Assembly: GCF_029433295.1 (NCBI RefSeq)
Contig: NZ_JAQTHV010000003.1
Location: forward strand, 248,001-312,000
DNA: 64,000 nucleotides
Direction of reading: 5' to 3'
Origin: Bifidobacterium sp. ESL0784
GTDB lineage: Bacteria; Actinomycetota; Actinomycetes; Actinomycetales; Bifidobacteriaceae
Shown: positions 28,017 through 37,166 of the stretch, piece after piece
Layout of the letters: each line of letters opens with the position of its first letter
How positions within the stretch are numbered: position 1 is the stretch's first letter
Notes under the pieces: generated by a model
What the model was told of the DNA's origin: nothing
The model's input: only the letters and a program-made list of their open reading frames with translations
The model's database searches: none
Program-made: the position numbers and the translations under genes

Positions 28017-28927
28017 TAGTAATCTCCTGAATCATCTAAAATACGACTATGGTGAATATCTGACACTAGTATATCCAATAACTCACTATCTGAGTTCTGA
28101 AATTTTGATTTATGGTGCAAGTCATAAGAGTCACTGAAAACATTCAGCACTTCATGGAAATTATCTTTTTGATAATCATCAGTTGGTAAATAATATGTAG
28201 GCTCTAATTCATCTGCATCTTCAATCTCTGAAACAGCGTTTTTAGCTAAATCAACTCTCAAATCGAAAATTTTCTTATTTTCAAATTTCGTAAAAAAATC
28301 GGCCGCATCAGAAGCTACTAGTCTATAATTTGTAGAATCTCTACCCTCTGTTTTATAATAAAATAATCCTCTTTCGATATATTGATTTTCGCTTGGCCGA
28401 CCGATTTTATTATCTTTGCACGGTTGTATCTGATCTAAAACGCTGAAGGCATTATTCAACTTATCGTCTATTGTGATACCAACGCCATTCTGTTCGCCTA
28501 ATCCTTTATTTAAAATTTTGGCCGCAATTGAAAACATTTTTTTTGAGAACGAAATATATTCCCAACTACTGCCAATCGAAATATACGAACCATTGATATA
28601 AGGTATCCAACGCGTCATATCAAAAACTTCTATGATTCTGTCTACACAGTGCGTGACAGAATCATAAAACTCTTTAGAGCAAGCCCATACGAGATCATTT
28701 TCTGAAAGACGCAACTGTTGAGATAACTTTGAAGAAAATGCATTGGTATATTTTTTATCACTTTCTGAAAGAGTTGCATAGCTATCCTTTTTATTGAAGG
28801 ACCAATCATTTTTTAATGCTACATAACTATCTAAGCCATAAGCAAAAGTAGGCCTATAGGCACCAATTCCACCAATTCTTGAGTCAAATGGTCCTACAAA
28901 ACCTAGGGGAACAAGTTGCTTTACCAT
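28016..28927 (-). CDS. unrecognised 303-residue protein, second gene of the AT-rich block
   Basis: I recognise no family. It opens with VPLGFVGPFDSRIGGIGAYR, has no signal peptide or membrane segment, and contains many aromatic residues and the segment GLFYYKTEGRDSTNYRLVAS. The C-terminal third is acidic. I start it at ATG 28927 (MVKQLVPL), which overlaps the end of the preceding gene by seven bases. AT-rich and with different codon use from the chromosome around it. Probably cytoplasmic and acting with its two coupled neighbours. Confidence 0.72.
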   Translation of the reverse strand: MVKQLVPLGFVGPFDSRIGGIGAYRPTFAYGLDSYVALKNDWSFNKKDSYATLSESDKKYTNAFSSKLSQQLRLSENDLVWACSKEFYDSVTHCVDRIIEVFDMTRWIPYINGSYISIGSSWEYISFSKKMFSIAAKILNKGLGEQNGVGITIDDKLNNAFSVLDQIQPCKDNKIGRPSENQYIERGLFYYKTEGRDSTNYRLVASDAADFFTKFENKKIFDLRVDLAKNAVSEIEDADELEPTYYLPTDDYQKDNFHEVLNVFSDSYDLHHKSKFQNSDSELLDILVSDIHHSRILDDSGDY

Positions 28928-29826
28928 GTTGCACCTACCTTTAATTGTTCTTTTTTCAACCAATCTCTAGCTGCTGTATAAGTATGTTCTCCTGAAATTT
29001 TATGGATAACAGGATTTTCCTTAGGAGAAAAAAGCGCTGCTATTCTAGTTTTTTCTGAATCTTTGTACGTTTCCCTAATGTACCTCTTGATTTTTTCTAA
29101 ATCTCCTTCATCTATCCACAATTTTGCAACGGTAAGGGAAACTTCACCTTTATTGAACATAGTTACCCTTCGCATCTGCTTTCCCATACAAATATCACAA
29201 ATTCGTTTCTTTAACTTCTGAATAGTCAAAGCAACTTTACCTGTATTAATCCTCTGTATTTTCTTTTTCATTCTAACTTCCCATATCCAATTCCGACATT
29301 CAACGGGCTTGCCGGTTGAATCGGTTGGGCTAATCGAATGACAAAATGTTTCTTTAGGGCATTTCCCATCAATATAGTCAACGACAGGAGAATCAAAAGC
29401 TCGATTGTTAGCCCAATCCGCAAATTTTTGTTTATACTCACTACCAAAAGAATTATTTTGAATTAATTCTTTCGGACTAGTTCCATCAGACAATACTATT
29501 TTTCCGGTAGCTACTCCACCTGTGTCAAAAGGCGAAACAGTGTAGCTATGGAAACCCGTCTCTGGCACTTCTGGCTTAAATGCTATTAAATCTTGTGAAA
29601 AATTAGGGTGTGCAAACTCTATATAAAAATAAACATTTTCATTGCTACCTAATGACATTGCAGTTTCACTATCAAGAGTCGTGGAACTTGAAGATGTGCT
29701 CACAAAATCATTTTGCATACGATTAATTAAAATTTGCATCCAAGAGCCATCATTATTTTTAGGGTCTCCATCCTCTGACTGAAACCCTTGCAACCAGTAA
29801 TAAACCTTCATATTTTGCTGCGCCAT
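28921..29826 (-). CDS. unrecognised 301-residue protein, first gene of the AT-rich block
   Basis: I recognise no family. An N-terminal domain has VYYWLQGFQSEDGD, VYFYIEFAHPNF and the striking HSYTVSPFDTGGVATGKI. A middle part carries scattered Cys/His (CPKETFCH, then CRNWIWEVR) and ICDIC, a possible metal site. The C-terminal 120 residues are Lys/Arg-rich and could contact nucleic acid. No membrane segment is visible. It begins the coupled block; about 150 bases upstream lies a doubtful 75-residue frame. No catalytic assignment is safe. Confidence 0.72.
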   Translation of the reverse strand: MAQQNMKVYYWLQGFQSEDGDPKNNDGSWMQILINRMQNDFVSTSSSSTTLDSETAMSLGSNENVYFYIEFAHPNFSQDLIAFKPEVPETGFHSYTVSPFDTGGVATGKIVLSDGTSPKELIQNNSFGSEYKQKFADWANNRAFDSPVVDYIDGKCPKETFCHSISPTDSTGKPVECRNWIWEVRMKKKIQRINTGKVALTIQKLKKRICDICMGKQMRRVTMFNKGEVSLTVAKLWIDEGDLEKIKRYIRETYKDSEKTRIAALFSPKENPVIHKISGEHTYTAARDWLKKEQLKVGATW

Positions 29827-29972
29827 ATTGGCATTATATAACTTCGTTACTTAATTCAAGGATTATTCTCATTTTTTAAGATGAACTGACACTTACCCAA
29901 ATTGAATAAAGTTAAAAACCTGTTATATATGACTTGAAACTAGTTAATATTTCACTGCCTTTTACAAATAGC

Positions 29973-30200
29973 TCAATATGATATAAATCTACCTTCATAT
30001 TTCTTTTCGTCAAGCTCTTTTGTTCCTGTACCAATTCCCGGTTTGCGCGTATTTTTTATAACCATTTTTAGACCAAACGCAAAATCAGAAATATCTCGCA
30101 TCGTCTCACCTGTTTCTTCAGACAGAGTTTCTGAATTGTGGTTGACATATAGATCATGCATAACGGAATCCATAATCTTTGATTTTTCACGGTATGGCAT
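29973..30200 (-). CDS. possible 75-residue protein upstream of the AT-rich block
   Basis: MPYREKSKIMDSVMHDLYV opens a small, charged, soluble-looking protein ending KKYEGRFISY. It has the same strand and AT-rich composition as the three-gene block and lies about 146 bases upstream. No family is recognised, and it could be a chance frame. Confidence 0.35.
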   Translation of the reverse strand: MPYREKSKIMDSVMHDLYVNHNSETLSEETGETMRDISDFAFGLKMVIKNTRKPGIGTGTKELDEKKYEGRFISY

Positions 30201-30422
30201 TCCATTTTATATAGATACAAGATTTCTACACATTTATTTATATTCAATGAAACTAATTACATTGATTGTTTGATATATTACTGCGGGTTAATTATAATTA
30301 TATACAAATAGCTCCTTGAACACTGTTGGCATTGGTGTTTGAGCAGGAAAACTAGTAAACTCTCAAAGAGATAAGAAATGAGACTTTCGTCACACTGTGC
30401 GTCGGTCAGGGGGAGATGCGAC

Positions 30423-31409
30423 ATGGTAGCAGGCAATAGCCAAGGCAATGACATTCGGAAGCCTGAACGAACAGACGCAAATACGGCAAACGCCAACGGC
30501 GGCATCGAAGCGTCGGCAAACCAAAAAGAAGCGACAGCGGGGGCGGAAACCTTGACGGCTCACGATAAGGCTCGGCAGCGTCGCGCCATCATCATCTGCA
30601 GTATCGTCGCAGCGGCTCTGGCAGTCATTATCATCATCGCCGGCTGCTACGCCTTCTGGGACCACAAACACGGCGAGGAAAGCAACTACCAGCAACTGCA
30701 GGAGCTGAGCCAGAAACCGGTCGGAATGACCAAGCAGGGAGGTCTGCCCGCGTTCAAGGCCAGCGATTACAACCCCAAAGCGCCCAGCATCGATCTTTAT
30801 GTCGACTTCTTCTGCCCTGGCTGCGCGAACGTGGAGCACAGCCTTTCCGAGACTTTGCAGAAAATGCAACAGGCCAGACAGATCAACCTCTACATCCATC
30901 CCGTCAATTTCCTTGATTCCAAGACGATGAACCACTACTCCACCCGTTCTGCAAGCGCTTTCGCCTACGTCGCCTCGCACGAGCCGGACAAGCTGCTCGA
31001 TTTCTCGACGGCGCTTTTCGACAAGGACTACCAGCCGAACAAAGACAACAATCGCAAGGTCAGCGATCAGGAAATCATCAAACGCGCCCTAAAGGCGGGG
31101 GTCAGCAAAGACGTCGCCGAAAACGCGACGAAGGGCACCTACAACGACTACGTCGAAAAGGCGACGAAATATACGACCAGACGCAAAGAGCTGTATGTAC
31201 ATCTGCAGGACGAGTTCCGCTTCTCGACCCCGACCATCTGCATCAACGGCACCATGTGGAACTATCGTAAGCTGCATGTGCTCCAGGACATCAAGCCCAC
31301 GCTTATTCACTCCATCGGGCTTCAGGACGAGCAAGTCGGCGATCCTGGGGTCACCCCTTCGATCGGAGCGGACGGCAAGGCGATAGCGATAGAGGAGAAG
31401 TATCTGTGA
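30423..31409 (+). CDS. membrane-anchored DsbA-like thioredoxin-fold protein, paralogue 1
   Basis: 328 residues from ATG 30423, which follows GGGGGAG. A cytoplasmic Asn/Ala/Glu-rich head precedes one membrane anchor (about residues 55-78). The outer domain is of the DsbA/Thioredoxin_4 type: strand IDLYVDFFCPGC with a CPGC active site, helical insertion, then STPTICING with the cis-Pro. Known relatives oxidise or shuffle disulfides of exported proteins. First of four paralogues, each ending in a ...VG(N/D)P...PSIGA(D)-type tail; this one is the most divergent at the active site. Confidence 0.88.
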   Translation: MVAGNSQGNDIRKPERTDANTANANGGIEASANQKEATAGAETLTAHDKARQRRAIIICSIVAAALAVIIIIAGCYAFWDHKHGEESNYQQLQELSQKPVGMTKQGGLPAFKASDYNPKAPSIDLYVDFFCPGCANVEHSLSETLQKMQQARQINLYIHPVNFLDSKTMNHYSTRSASAFAYVASHEPDKLLDFSTALFDKDYQPNKDNNRKVSDQEIIKRALKAGVSKDVAENATKGTYNDYVEKATKYTTRRKELYVHLQDEFRFSTPTICINGTMWNYRKLHVLQDIKPTLIHSIGLQDEQVGDPGVTPSIGADGKAIAIEEKYL

Positions 31410-31488
31410 TTATTCGGTATTTTGCCGTCTGATTGATCGTGCAAATTTGAAATGCGTAAATCGCATGATCCGACATTAACCGCAGTAC

Positions 31489-31542
31489 ATATAAGAAAGG
31501 TTCCGTCGCAAGGATGACATGGTGACGGAACCTTTCTTATAT
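31489..31542. terminator. bidirectional terminator between DsbA paralogue 1 and the TraX gene
   Basis: Arms of about 19 bp (ATATAAGAAAGGTTCCGTC and its complement) around a 16-base loop, with A and T tracts on both sides. It serves both convergent genes. Confidence 0.8.
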
Positions 31543-31665
31543 CCATTTCTGATACTGTGATCGCCAGCCCGGATGAAACAGGCCGATCAATCAGGCTCTC
31601 AGAAACCGATTGGTCTTCTATCTGATTATTTCGGGGCGATAAGCCCAAACCGGTCATGCGTTTTC

Positions 31666-32979
31666 TCAGACAAGACTTGCGAGCACATACAACGCGGCGA
31701 TATGCGCGGGATAGAAGATGTAGAAGAAGTACTTGTCTCCTCTCCCCTTGACGCCGTTATAAAGCAGGATCGGGATGACGGCAAAGATCATGATCCACTG
31801 CGTCTGTCCGGCAAAGGCATAACACACCGCGACCACGGCGATGGCCAGGCTCTGCCAGATCACACTGTACTTCGCGTTGCGTAGCGCATACATCACGGGG
31901 ATGAGCAGCACCATGACGGTGTTTTCGGCCAACAGAATCGCTGGGTCGACCACAGTCAGCACGCGCAACACCCAGATCATCACTGGGCTTTGCGGACCGT
32001 CACCTTGAGCCAGGAACGGCAAAAGAACAAGCGAAAGCAGGAACGGCAGGGCAAGCAGCAGCACGCCTTCCATGGTCTTTTTCACGCGGAAACCACGGGT
32101 AACACTGCCGGTATGTCGACCAGCGTGCATTGCGCTCTGACTGGCATCGGATCTGTTTGCGCCCGCCGAGGCAGCATCATTGCGATCGATGACACCATGT
32201 GCCGAACCGGTACGCTCGTCGCCTCCACGCACCGCTGCGCCGAATCCTGCGGAGGCCTTGTTTCCGCGCTTCTTGAACGCGGCCTCGAAGCAATCGACCG
32301 CAGCCATGAAAACCGTTCCGATGAAGAGATCGCGGAAGATGTTGTTGACCAGCTGTGCGCCGTCATAGTTGACTACCTGCTGCAACACGACGTCGAGCAC
32401 CGCCATCAGCACCATACACACGTAAAGCCGCACCATATAGGCCTTTTTGCTGTGCGTGTGCGAGAAGCCGATGACACTGACGAAGAAGAACAGCGTAGCC
32501 ACGGGCCTGCCGAACCAATCGAGCCAGTTCGGCGCACCGTGTGAGGCGAACATCTGGTGAATGTGATCGACCACCATCAAGACCACGCCGATCATCTTGA
32601 TGTCGAAGGTCGTCAGCCCCAGGCGGCCGGAACGAATCTTGCCCCAGAAACCGGAAGGCGCGGTCTTAAGATGCAGATCGGCAGCCCTGTCAATCGGCGC
32701 ACCAGAAACATCTGCCATCGTTTTGGCAGTGTTGCCCGGCACAGCCTTCGCAAGCCTGGCCAACCGAGCATTGGGGGCTTTGCCAGTCGCCACACTCGCG
32801 GCTTCGCCGTTCACTGAGGCAGTGGTGTTCGTCGTTGCTCCCCTATCGTACATGCCATGTCCTGTGATGACATGGCGTCGGAAACCTGTCGAGGTACCGG
32901 ACGGTGCGGATACGGGTCTCGCCGGTAAAACCGGCACATTCGCCGTTCCGGTGGCCATGGCATCCATGTTGTTGTTCAT
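31666..32979 (-). CDS. TraX-family membrane protein
   Basis: 437 residues from ATG 32979 (MNNNMDAM). A long low-complexity Ala/Thr/Gly head of about 110 residues precedes the TraX domain, recognisable by LTTFDIKMIGVVLMVVDHIH and FFFVSVIGFSHT, with about eight membrane segments and a central hydrophilic loop rich in Ala, Gly and Asp (near residues 240-295). TraX in F plasmids acetylates pilin; chromosomal homologues in Gram-positive bacteria are probable membrane acyltransferases of unknown target. It sits, on the opposite strand, between DsbA paralogues 1 and 2. Confidence 0.85.
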   Translation of the reverse strand: MNNNMDAMATGTANVPVLPARPVSAPSGTSTGFRRHVITGHGMYDRGATTNTTASVNGEAASVATGKAPNARLARLAKAVPGNTAKTMADVSGAPIDRAADLHLKTAPSGFWGKIRSGRLGLTTFDIKMIGVVLMVVDHIHQMFASHGAPNWLDWFGRPVATLFFFVSVIGFSHTHSKKAYMVRLYVCMVLMAVLDVVLQQVVNYDGAQLVNNIFRDLFIGTVFMAAVDCFEAAFKKRGNKASAGFGAAVRGGDERTGSAHGVIDRNDAASAGANRSDASQSAMHAGRHTGSVTRGFRVKKTMEGVLLLALPFLLSLVLLPFLAQGDGPQSPVMIWVLRVLTVVDPAILLAENTVMVLLIPVMYALRNAKYSVIWQSLAIAVVAVCYAFAGQTQWIMIFAVIPILLYNGVKGRGDKYFFYIFYPAHIAALYVLASLV

Positions 32980-33369
32980 GACGTTGATATTCTCTTTCAA
33001 TCAGCCATTCCCCTCGTGGTTGTCAGTCTCGGATATCAATCTTCTTGTTTTATCTTTTGTCTTGCTTTTGAAGCCTCAAACCTGCCGGTCCCCTGAAGGT
33101 CGCTGGCGATACCCGGCTTGACGCCCCTTACGAATATCCAAGAATACGGATTCGCAACTGCTCTGCCATCGTTCTATAGGATGAAATATTATCCGCTTTT
33201 GTCTAAATACCGTGAGAAAAATACGTCCAAACTACATGGCATGCAATCGAAAGAGGCAGCAAACAAGACTTCTCATTGAACTTGTATAATTACACCAAGA
33301 AGCGATTTTATTCGCAGTGATTCATGACGGATAAAATGCGCAATCGGATAACACGGAAAGCCGAGCAAG
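32980..33369. other. divergent promoter region between TraX and DsbA paralogue 2
   Basis: About 390 bases with no supported gene. It must contain two divergent promoters. AT-rich around 33170-33310; TATAAT at 33285-33290 is a plausible -10 box for paralogue 2. No clear operator seen. Confidence 0.35.
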
Positions 33370-34350
33370 ATGTCACGCGAACACGGGAAGACGCATTCCA
33401 CGACGACACGAATGGCACAAGATCGAATCTCTTCGAAGCAGGCCATGCAAAGGCGGGAATCCAAGGCCGCTGCCGATGCCAAAGCCGCAGCAATCGCCGC
33501 GAAGGAGCGTCGACAGCAGACGTTGGTCGGCGCTCTGGTGATGCTGATTGTCGTGGCGTTGGTGGCCGTAATCGGCGTGACCGGATGGACCTGGCACAAC
33601 GAGTCCGTGCGAATCAAAAGCCAACCCGCTTCCGCCGCCTACCGCGATTTGCAGGCAGTGGCGCAAAAGCCTACCAATGCCACGAACAAGGCCGGTCTTT
33701 ACGCCTGCAAGAAAGCCAATCTCAACGCCAAGGCCCCAACCATCGAAATCTATCTCGACTTCATGTGTCCTTCCTGCGGCGAGCTCAACCGCACGTTGGA
33801 TTCCACACTGGAAAAAATGAACAAGGCGCACCAAATCAATATCGAAGTACATCCGGTCACGTTCCTTGACGGCCAGTCGTCCGATCATTATTCATCGCGT
33901 ACCGCGAGCGCCGCGGCCTATATCGCCGACAACGACCCCGACCACCTGATGGGTTTCGTCTCAGAACTGTTCGCGAAGGACTTCCAGCCCAGCGAGACCG
34001 CCTACAAACCGGTAAGCGACGACCAGATCATCTGCCAGGCCGTCAAAGCCGGCATCGACAAAACCACAGCGACCAAGGCAATGCAAGGCACGTACACAGA
34101 ATATATGGATAAGGCAAACACCTATACCACTCTCCACCGGCCTGAGTTGTGCGACTATGCTCTGCATCCGCAAGGCGGTTTCGGTACGCCTCTGATTCGC
34201 GTCAATAACCATATATGGTCATTGGACGGCATCAATTACAACGATCTTGTCGCCGATTTCGAACACGGCCTAGGCATCAAATCAAAAGACGTCGGCAACC
34301 ACAAGATCCTTCCTTCCATCGGCGCCAACGAAGAACCCCGGAAAGTCTGA
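33370..34350 (+). CDS. membrane-anchored DsbA-like thioredoxin-fold protein, paralogue 2
   Basis: 326 residues. An Ala/Lys/Arg-rich cytoplasmic head precedes a membrane anchor at about residues 53-76. The outer domain has IEIYLDFMCPSC with a CPSC active site, then the DHYSSRTASAAAYIA segment shared with the other paralogues, FGTPLIRVNN with cis-Pro, and a PSIGANEE tail. An extra Cys pair (LYACKK and HRPELCDYAL) is not in the others and could form a structural disulfide. An in-frame ATG at 33412 is an alternative start. Confidence 0.87.
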   Translation: MSREHGKTHSTTTRMAQDRISSKQAMQRRESKAAADAKAAAIAAKERRQQTLVGALVMLIVVALVAVIGVTGWTWHNESVRIKSQPASAAYRDLQAVAQKPTNATNKAGLYACKKANLNAKAPTIEIYLDFMCPSCGELNRTLDSTLEKMNKAHQINIEVHPVTFLDGQSSDHYSSRTASAAAYIADNDPDHLMGFVSELFAKDFQPSETAYKPVSDDQIICQAVKAGIDKTTATKAMQGTYTEYMDKANTYTTLHRPELCDYALHPQGGFGTPLIRVNNHIWSLDGINYNDLVADFEHGLGIKSKDVGNHKILPSIGANEEPRKV

Positions 34351-34640
34351 TGCCCCTGACGATATCCATACATTCGCGCACCAGCTCGATATTCCGGGAA
34401 TTATCTGACAGCAACCCCCGGTTACTTGCCTTGCCCGGAACCTTCAAGGATTTAGGACTCGTTGCCGCCTCTGTTCTGTATCACGTTCACAACCGCCATA
34501 GATGGCAGATTCGACAGTTGGTATGTATCGATCAAACACATGATTATCTCAACAAAGAGATAAAATCCATCATATTGGCATAATCGGGATTTCGGCGACG
34601 TCCGAAAAGAACACTGCGAAGGGAATCGGGTGATCAGGAA

Positions 34641-35612
34641 ATGAGTAAGGTTGGCAAGCATTCCCGGTCGTACACTCCCAAAAGACGAAAGAACCCGCCT
34701 CTTCTGACTTCAACACCTCCCGAAAGCGTTCATAACGACAAAACACATATTGGGCAGCACGGAGGCGTCATAAGCCGTAACCAACTGATTATCGGCGGCA
34801 TCGCAACGCTCATTGTGATGGTATTGGTGCTGGTCATCGGTCTTTCCATCGGTATCAATCAAGGCAAGAAGTCAAAGCAGGCACTCCCCCAGACCCAAGA
34901 ACAGGCTTACGACCAGCTGCAAAGGGTCATTGACAAACCGACCAGCTCCACCGAAGAGGGCGGGCTGCTTGCTTACCGGCAAGACGAACGTAATCCCGAT
35001 GCGCCGACAGTGGAAGTCTACGAGGATTTCCTCTGCCCGTACTGCGGGGATCTGACCCGCGCGCTTACACCGACACTCGAAAAACTGCAGGCAGCCCGAC
35101 AGATCAACCTTGAGTTCCATATCGTCAATCTGTACGACACTCCTTCCACCAACAAATATTCGACCAGAGCCGCGAATGCGGTGGCTTACGTTTCTCAACA
35201 CGACCCCGACCACGTCACGGCGTTCGTCGGCGCGCTCTTCGAAAAGGATTTCCAGCCGGATGCCATTCACTACAAGGATGTCACCGACGAGCAAATCGTG
35301 GGACAAGCGACCAAAGCAGGAGTGAGCCGCGACATCGCCGAGGCGTCGGTGAAAGCTCCATACTCGACCTTCATTAGCAAAGCGACCGTCTATACCAGCA
35401 AACGAAAAGAGCTGTTTACCTCCATGCATGGCACCAGAGGATTTTACCCTCCGACAATCCGCATCAATGAGAGTGTGTCGGAACTCAACACCACCGACAA
35501 CGACGGCAAAATCGTTCAGCGGTTCAGCGGAAATCTGGGACTGCGCCCAACGGACATCGGCAATCCCAACGTCTTGCCGTCAATCGGCGCGGACACCTCT
35601 AGCGGAAAATAG
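34641..35612 (+). CDS. membrane-anchored DsbA-like thioredoxin-fold protein, paralogue 3
   Basis: 323 residues. A basic cytoplasmic head, a membrane anchor at about residues 49-74, then a DsbA-like domain with VEVYEDFLCPYC (CPYC active site), STRAANAVAYVSQHDPDH, and YPPTIRINE with cis-Pro; it ends PSIGADTSSGK. The active-site dipeptide PY differs from PG and PS in paralogues 1 and 2 and would be expected to shift the redox potential. It is 290 bases downstream of paralogue 2 with no obvious terminator between. Confidence 0.87.
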   Translation: MSKVGKHSRSYTPKRRKNPPLLTSTPPESVHNDKTHIGQHGGVISRNQLIIGGIATLIVMVLVLVIGLSIGINQGKKSKQALPQTQEQAYDQLQRVIDKPTSSTEEGGLLAYRQDERNPDAPTVEVYEDFLCPYCGDLTRALTPTLEKLQAARQINLEFHIVNLYDTPSTNKYSTRAANAVAYVSQHDPDHVTAFVGALFEKDFQPDAIHYKDVTDEQIVGQATKAGVSRDIAEASVKAPYSTFISKATVYTSKRKELFTSMHGTRGFYPPTIRINESVSELNTTDNDGKIVQRFSGNLGLRPTDIGNPNVLPSIGADTSSGK

Positions 35613-35928
35613 GAATATCAAGGCTTCGGCCGCAAAGGCGTTCGGCATGCCATGAAAATGCCTAGGATACGGAGACACCACCGGCCAAGAAATAACCTGC
35701 TTCTTCTCTATCGCTATTTTACTTATTATTTTTCTGAGATTTAAATATGGTTTCTTTTCATTACTATAGGAAATATTTTATCAGGAAAATACTATTTAAT
35801 TTATAGTTTTTAGTTTATCTATAGTATTTTATCTAATTATTGACATTTTTCGGCATTTCTTAACACTATCTTCAGAATATTAGTTAAACGATATCCATTT
35901 GAAGTAAAATAATACCATCTAAGCTTTT
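35613..35928. other. AT-rich intergenic region before the DsbA pseudogene
   Basis: About 316 bases, very AT-rich from 35700 to 35920, no credible gene. Probably the old promoter region of the fourth DsbA paralogue. No IS ends or repeats were recognised. Confidence 0.35.
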
Positions 35929-36957
35929 ATGTGTTCTAGATACAGTGACGGTATTAATTCTGCAATGGCTATATCTTCATCGCGCAAACAACGGGAAGAG
36001 TTTGAAGTGAATATCAACGACAGCGTCAGTCAACAGGAGCAGGACGACACCGAACCGGTTCAGGGGGCAGAAACAACCGCGATAGCGAACGCGGCGACGG
36101 ACAGCCACACCAACAAAAGGGAACGAAAATTACGCAATATCATCCTGTCCATCACCGTCATAATCGTGGCGGCAATCGTTATAATCACGAGCATCAGAGT
36201 GTGGAACAACCACAAGGCAGCCGCTGCCGAAAGCTCCCCCGAAGCTCTTGCACAGCCATACCAACAATTGCAACAAGTGGCAAACAAACCGGCGAACGCC
36301 ACCAAGCAGGGTGGGCTGAGAGCCTATACGAAGGCACAGTACAAACCCCAAGGCGCCGACGGTGGAAGTCTACGAGGACTTTTTGTGCCCATACTGCGGC
36401 AAGTTGACTTATGAACTCGAGCCCACGCTGATGCGTATGCAGAACGCCCGGCAGATCAACCTTGAATTCCATGTGGCAATTTCCTGGACACCCCTCAGAG
36501 CAAGCAGTATTCCACACGTACCGCCAGCGCTGTGGCCTATGTCTCGGAGCATGACACCGAGCACACTGCTGCATTTGTGTCGGCCCTCTTTGAGCGAGGA
36601 TTCCAGCCGGACGAGAATCATTACAGGGATGTCAGCAACGACCGGATCGCGGCCCAAGCCATCAGCCGGATGTCGCCAAAGCTGCGATGAACGGTATGTA
36701 TGCGGACTACGTCACCAAAGCCACGAACTACGACTGGAAACGCAAGGAACTCTACACCACAGTGCAAGGCATCCACAGCTTCTTCACCCCCACCATCAGG
36801 GTCGACGGCCATATCTGGCCGGTGGACGTGTTCGGCCGATCTTTCGCATAGCGCCAAGCAGTTCTGCGGCAGCATCGGCCTCGATTACATGCAGGTCGGC
36901 AATCCCGACTTCCTGCCTGCCATTGGCCCGGACGGAGTACTGAGCGTCATCAAATGA
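35929..36957 (+). pseudogene. membrane-anchored DsbA-like protein, paralogue 4, broken by frameshifts
   Basis: The pieces in order reproduce a full paralogue: head and membrane anchor, then a shift at a CCCC run near 36346; VEVYEDFLCPYCGKLTYEL (CPYC); a one-base shift near 36475, after EFHVA; NFLDTPQSKQYSTRTASAV to RIAAQAISR; a third break near 36665-36670; DVAKAAMNGMYADY to FFTPTIRVDG; and a fourth break near 36835 before HSAKQFCGS and the tail PAIGPDGVLSVIK. Four separate lesions exclude a single sequencing error or programmed shift. Closest in sequence to paralogue 3. The first frame could still give a 161-residue anchored fragment. Confidence 0.85.
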
Positions 36958-37042
36958 GGGCTTCCGATAGCATTCCGGATGCATTTTGCATTACGCATGG
37001 GTGAGCTTTCTCCAAGCTTTAGAATAAGACCTGTCACGACGT

Positions 37043-37100
37043 AAAAAGAGTTGTGGGCCAACCGATATCCGTTTCGGTTGGCCCACAACTCTTTTGTTTT
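37043..37100. terminator. strong bidirectional terminator
   Basis: Perfect stem of about 21 bp (AAAAGAGTTGTGGGCCAACC and complement) with an 9-10-base loop, followed by TTTTGTTTTT on the plus strand and TTTTTAC on the minus strand. It separates the DsbA pseudogene from ileS. Confidence 0.9.
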
Positions 37101-37166
37101 TACCGCTCTACCGTCTTGCTGGCCATATTCCGGTAATAACCGTTGAACCAGCAACGGCTGTTACCG

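Noticed and set aside
35613-35928. Possible insertion-sequence scar in the AT-rich gap before the DsbA pseudogene
   Set aside because: No terminal inverted repeats, target duplication or transposase fragment could be found.
36346-36480. Programmed frameshift in the fourth DsbA paralogue
   Set aside because: Four lesions with different shifts and an internal stop fit decay; a single recoding event cannot restore the frame.
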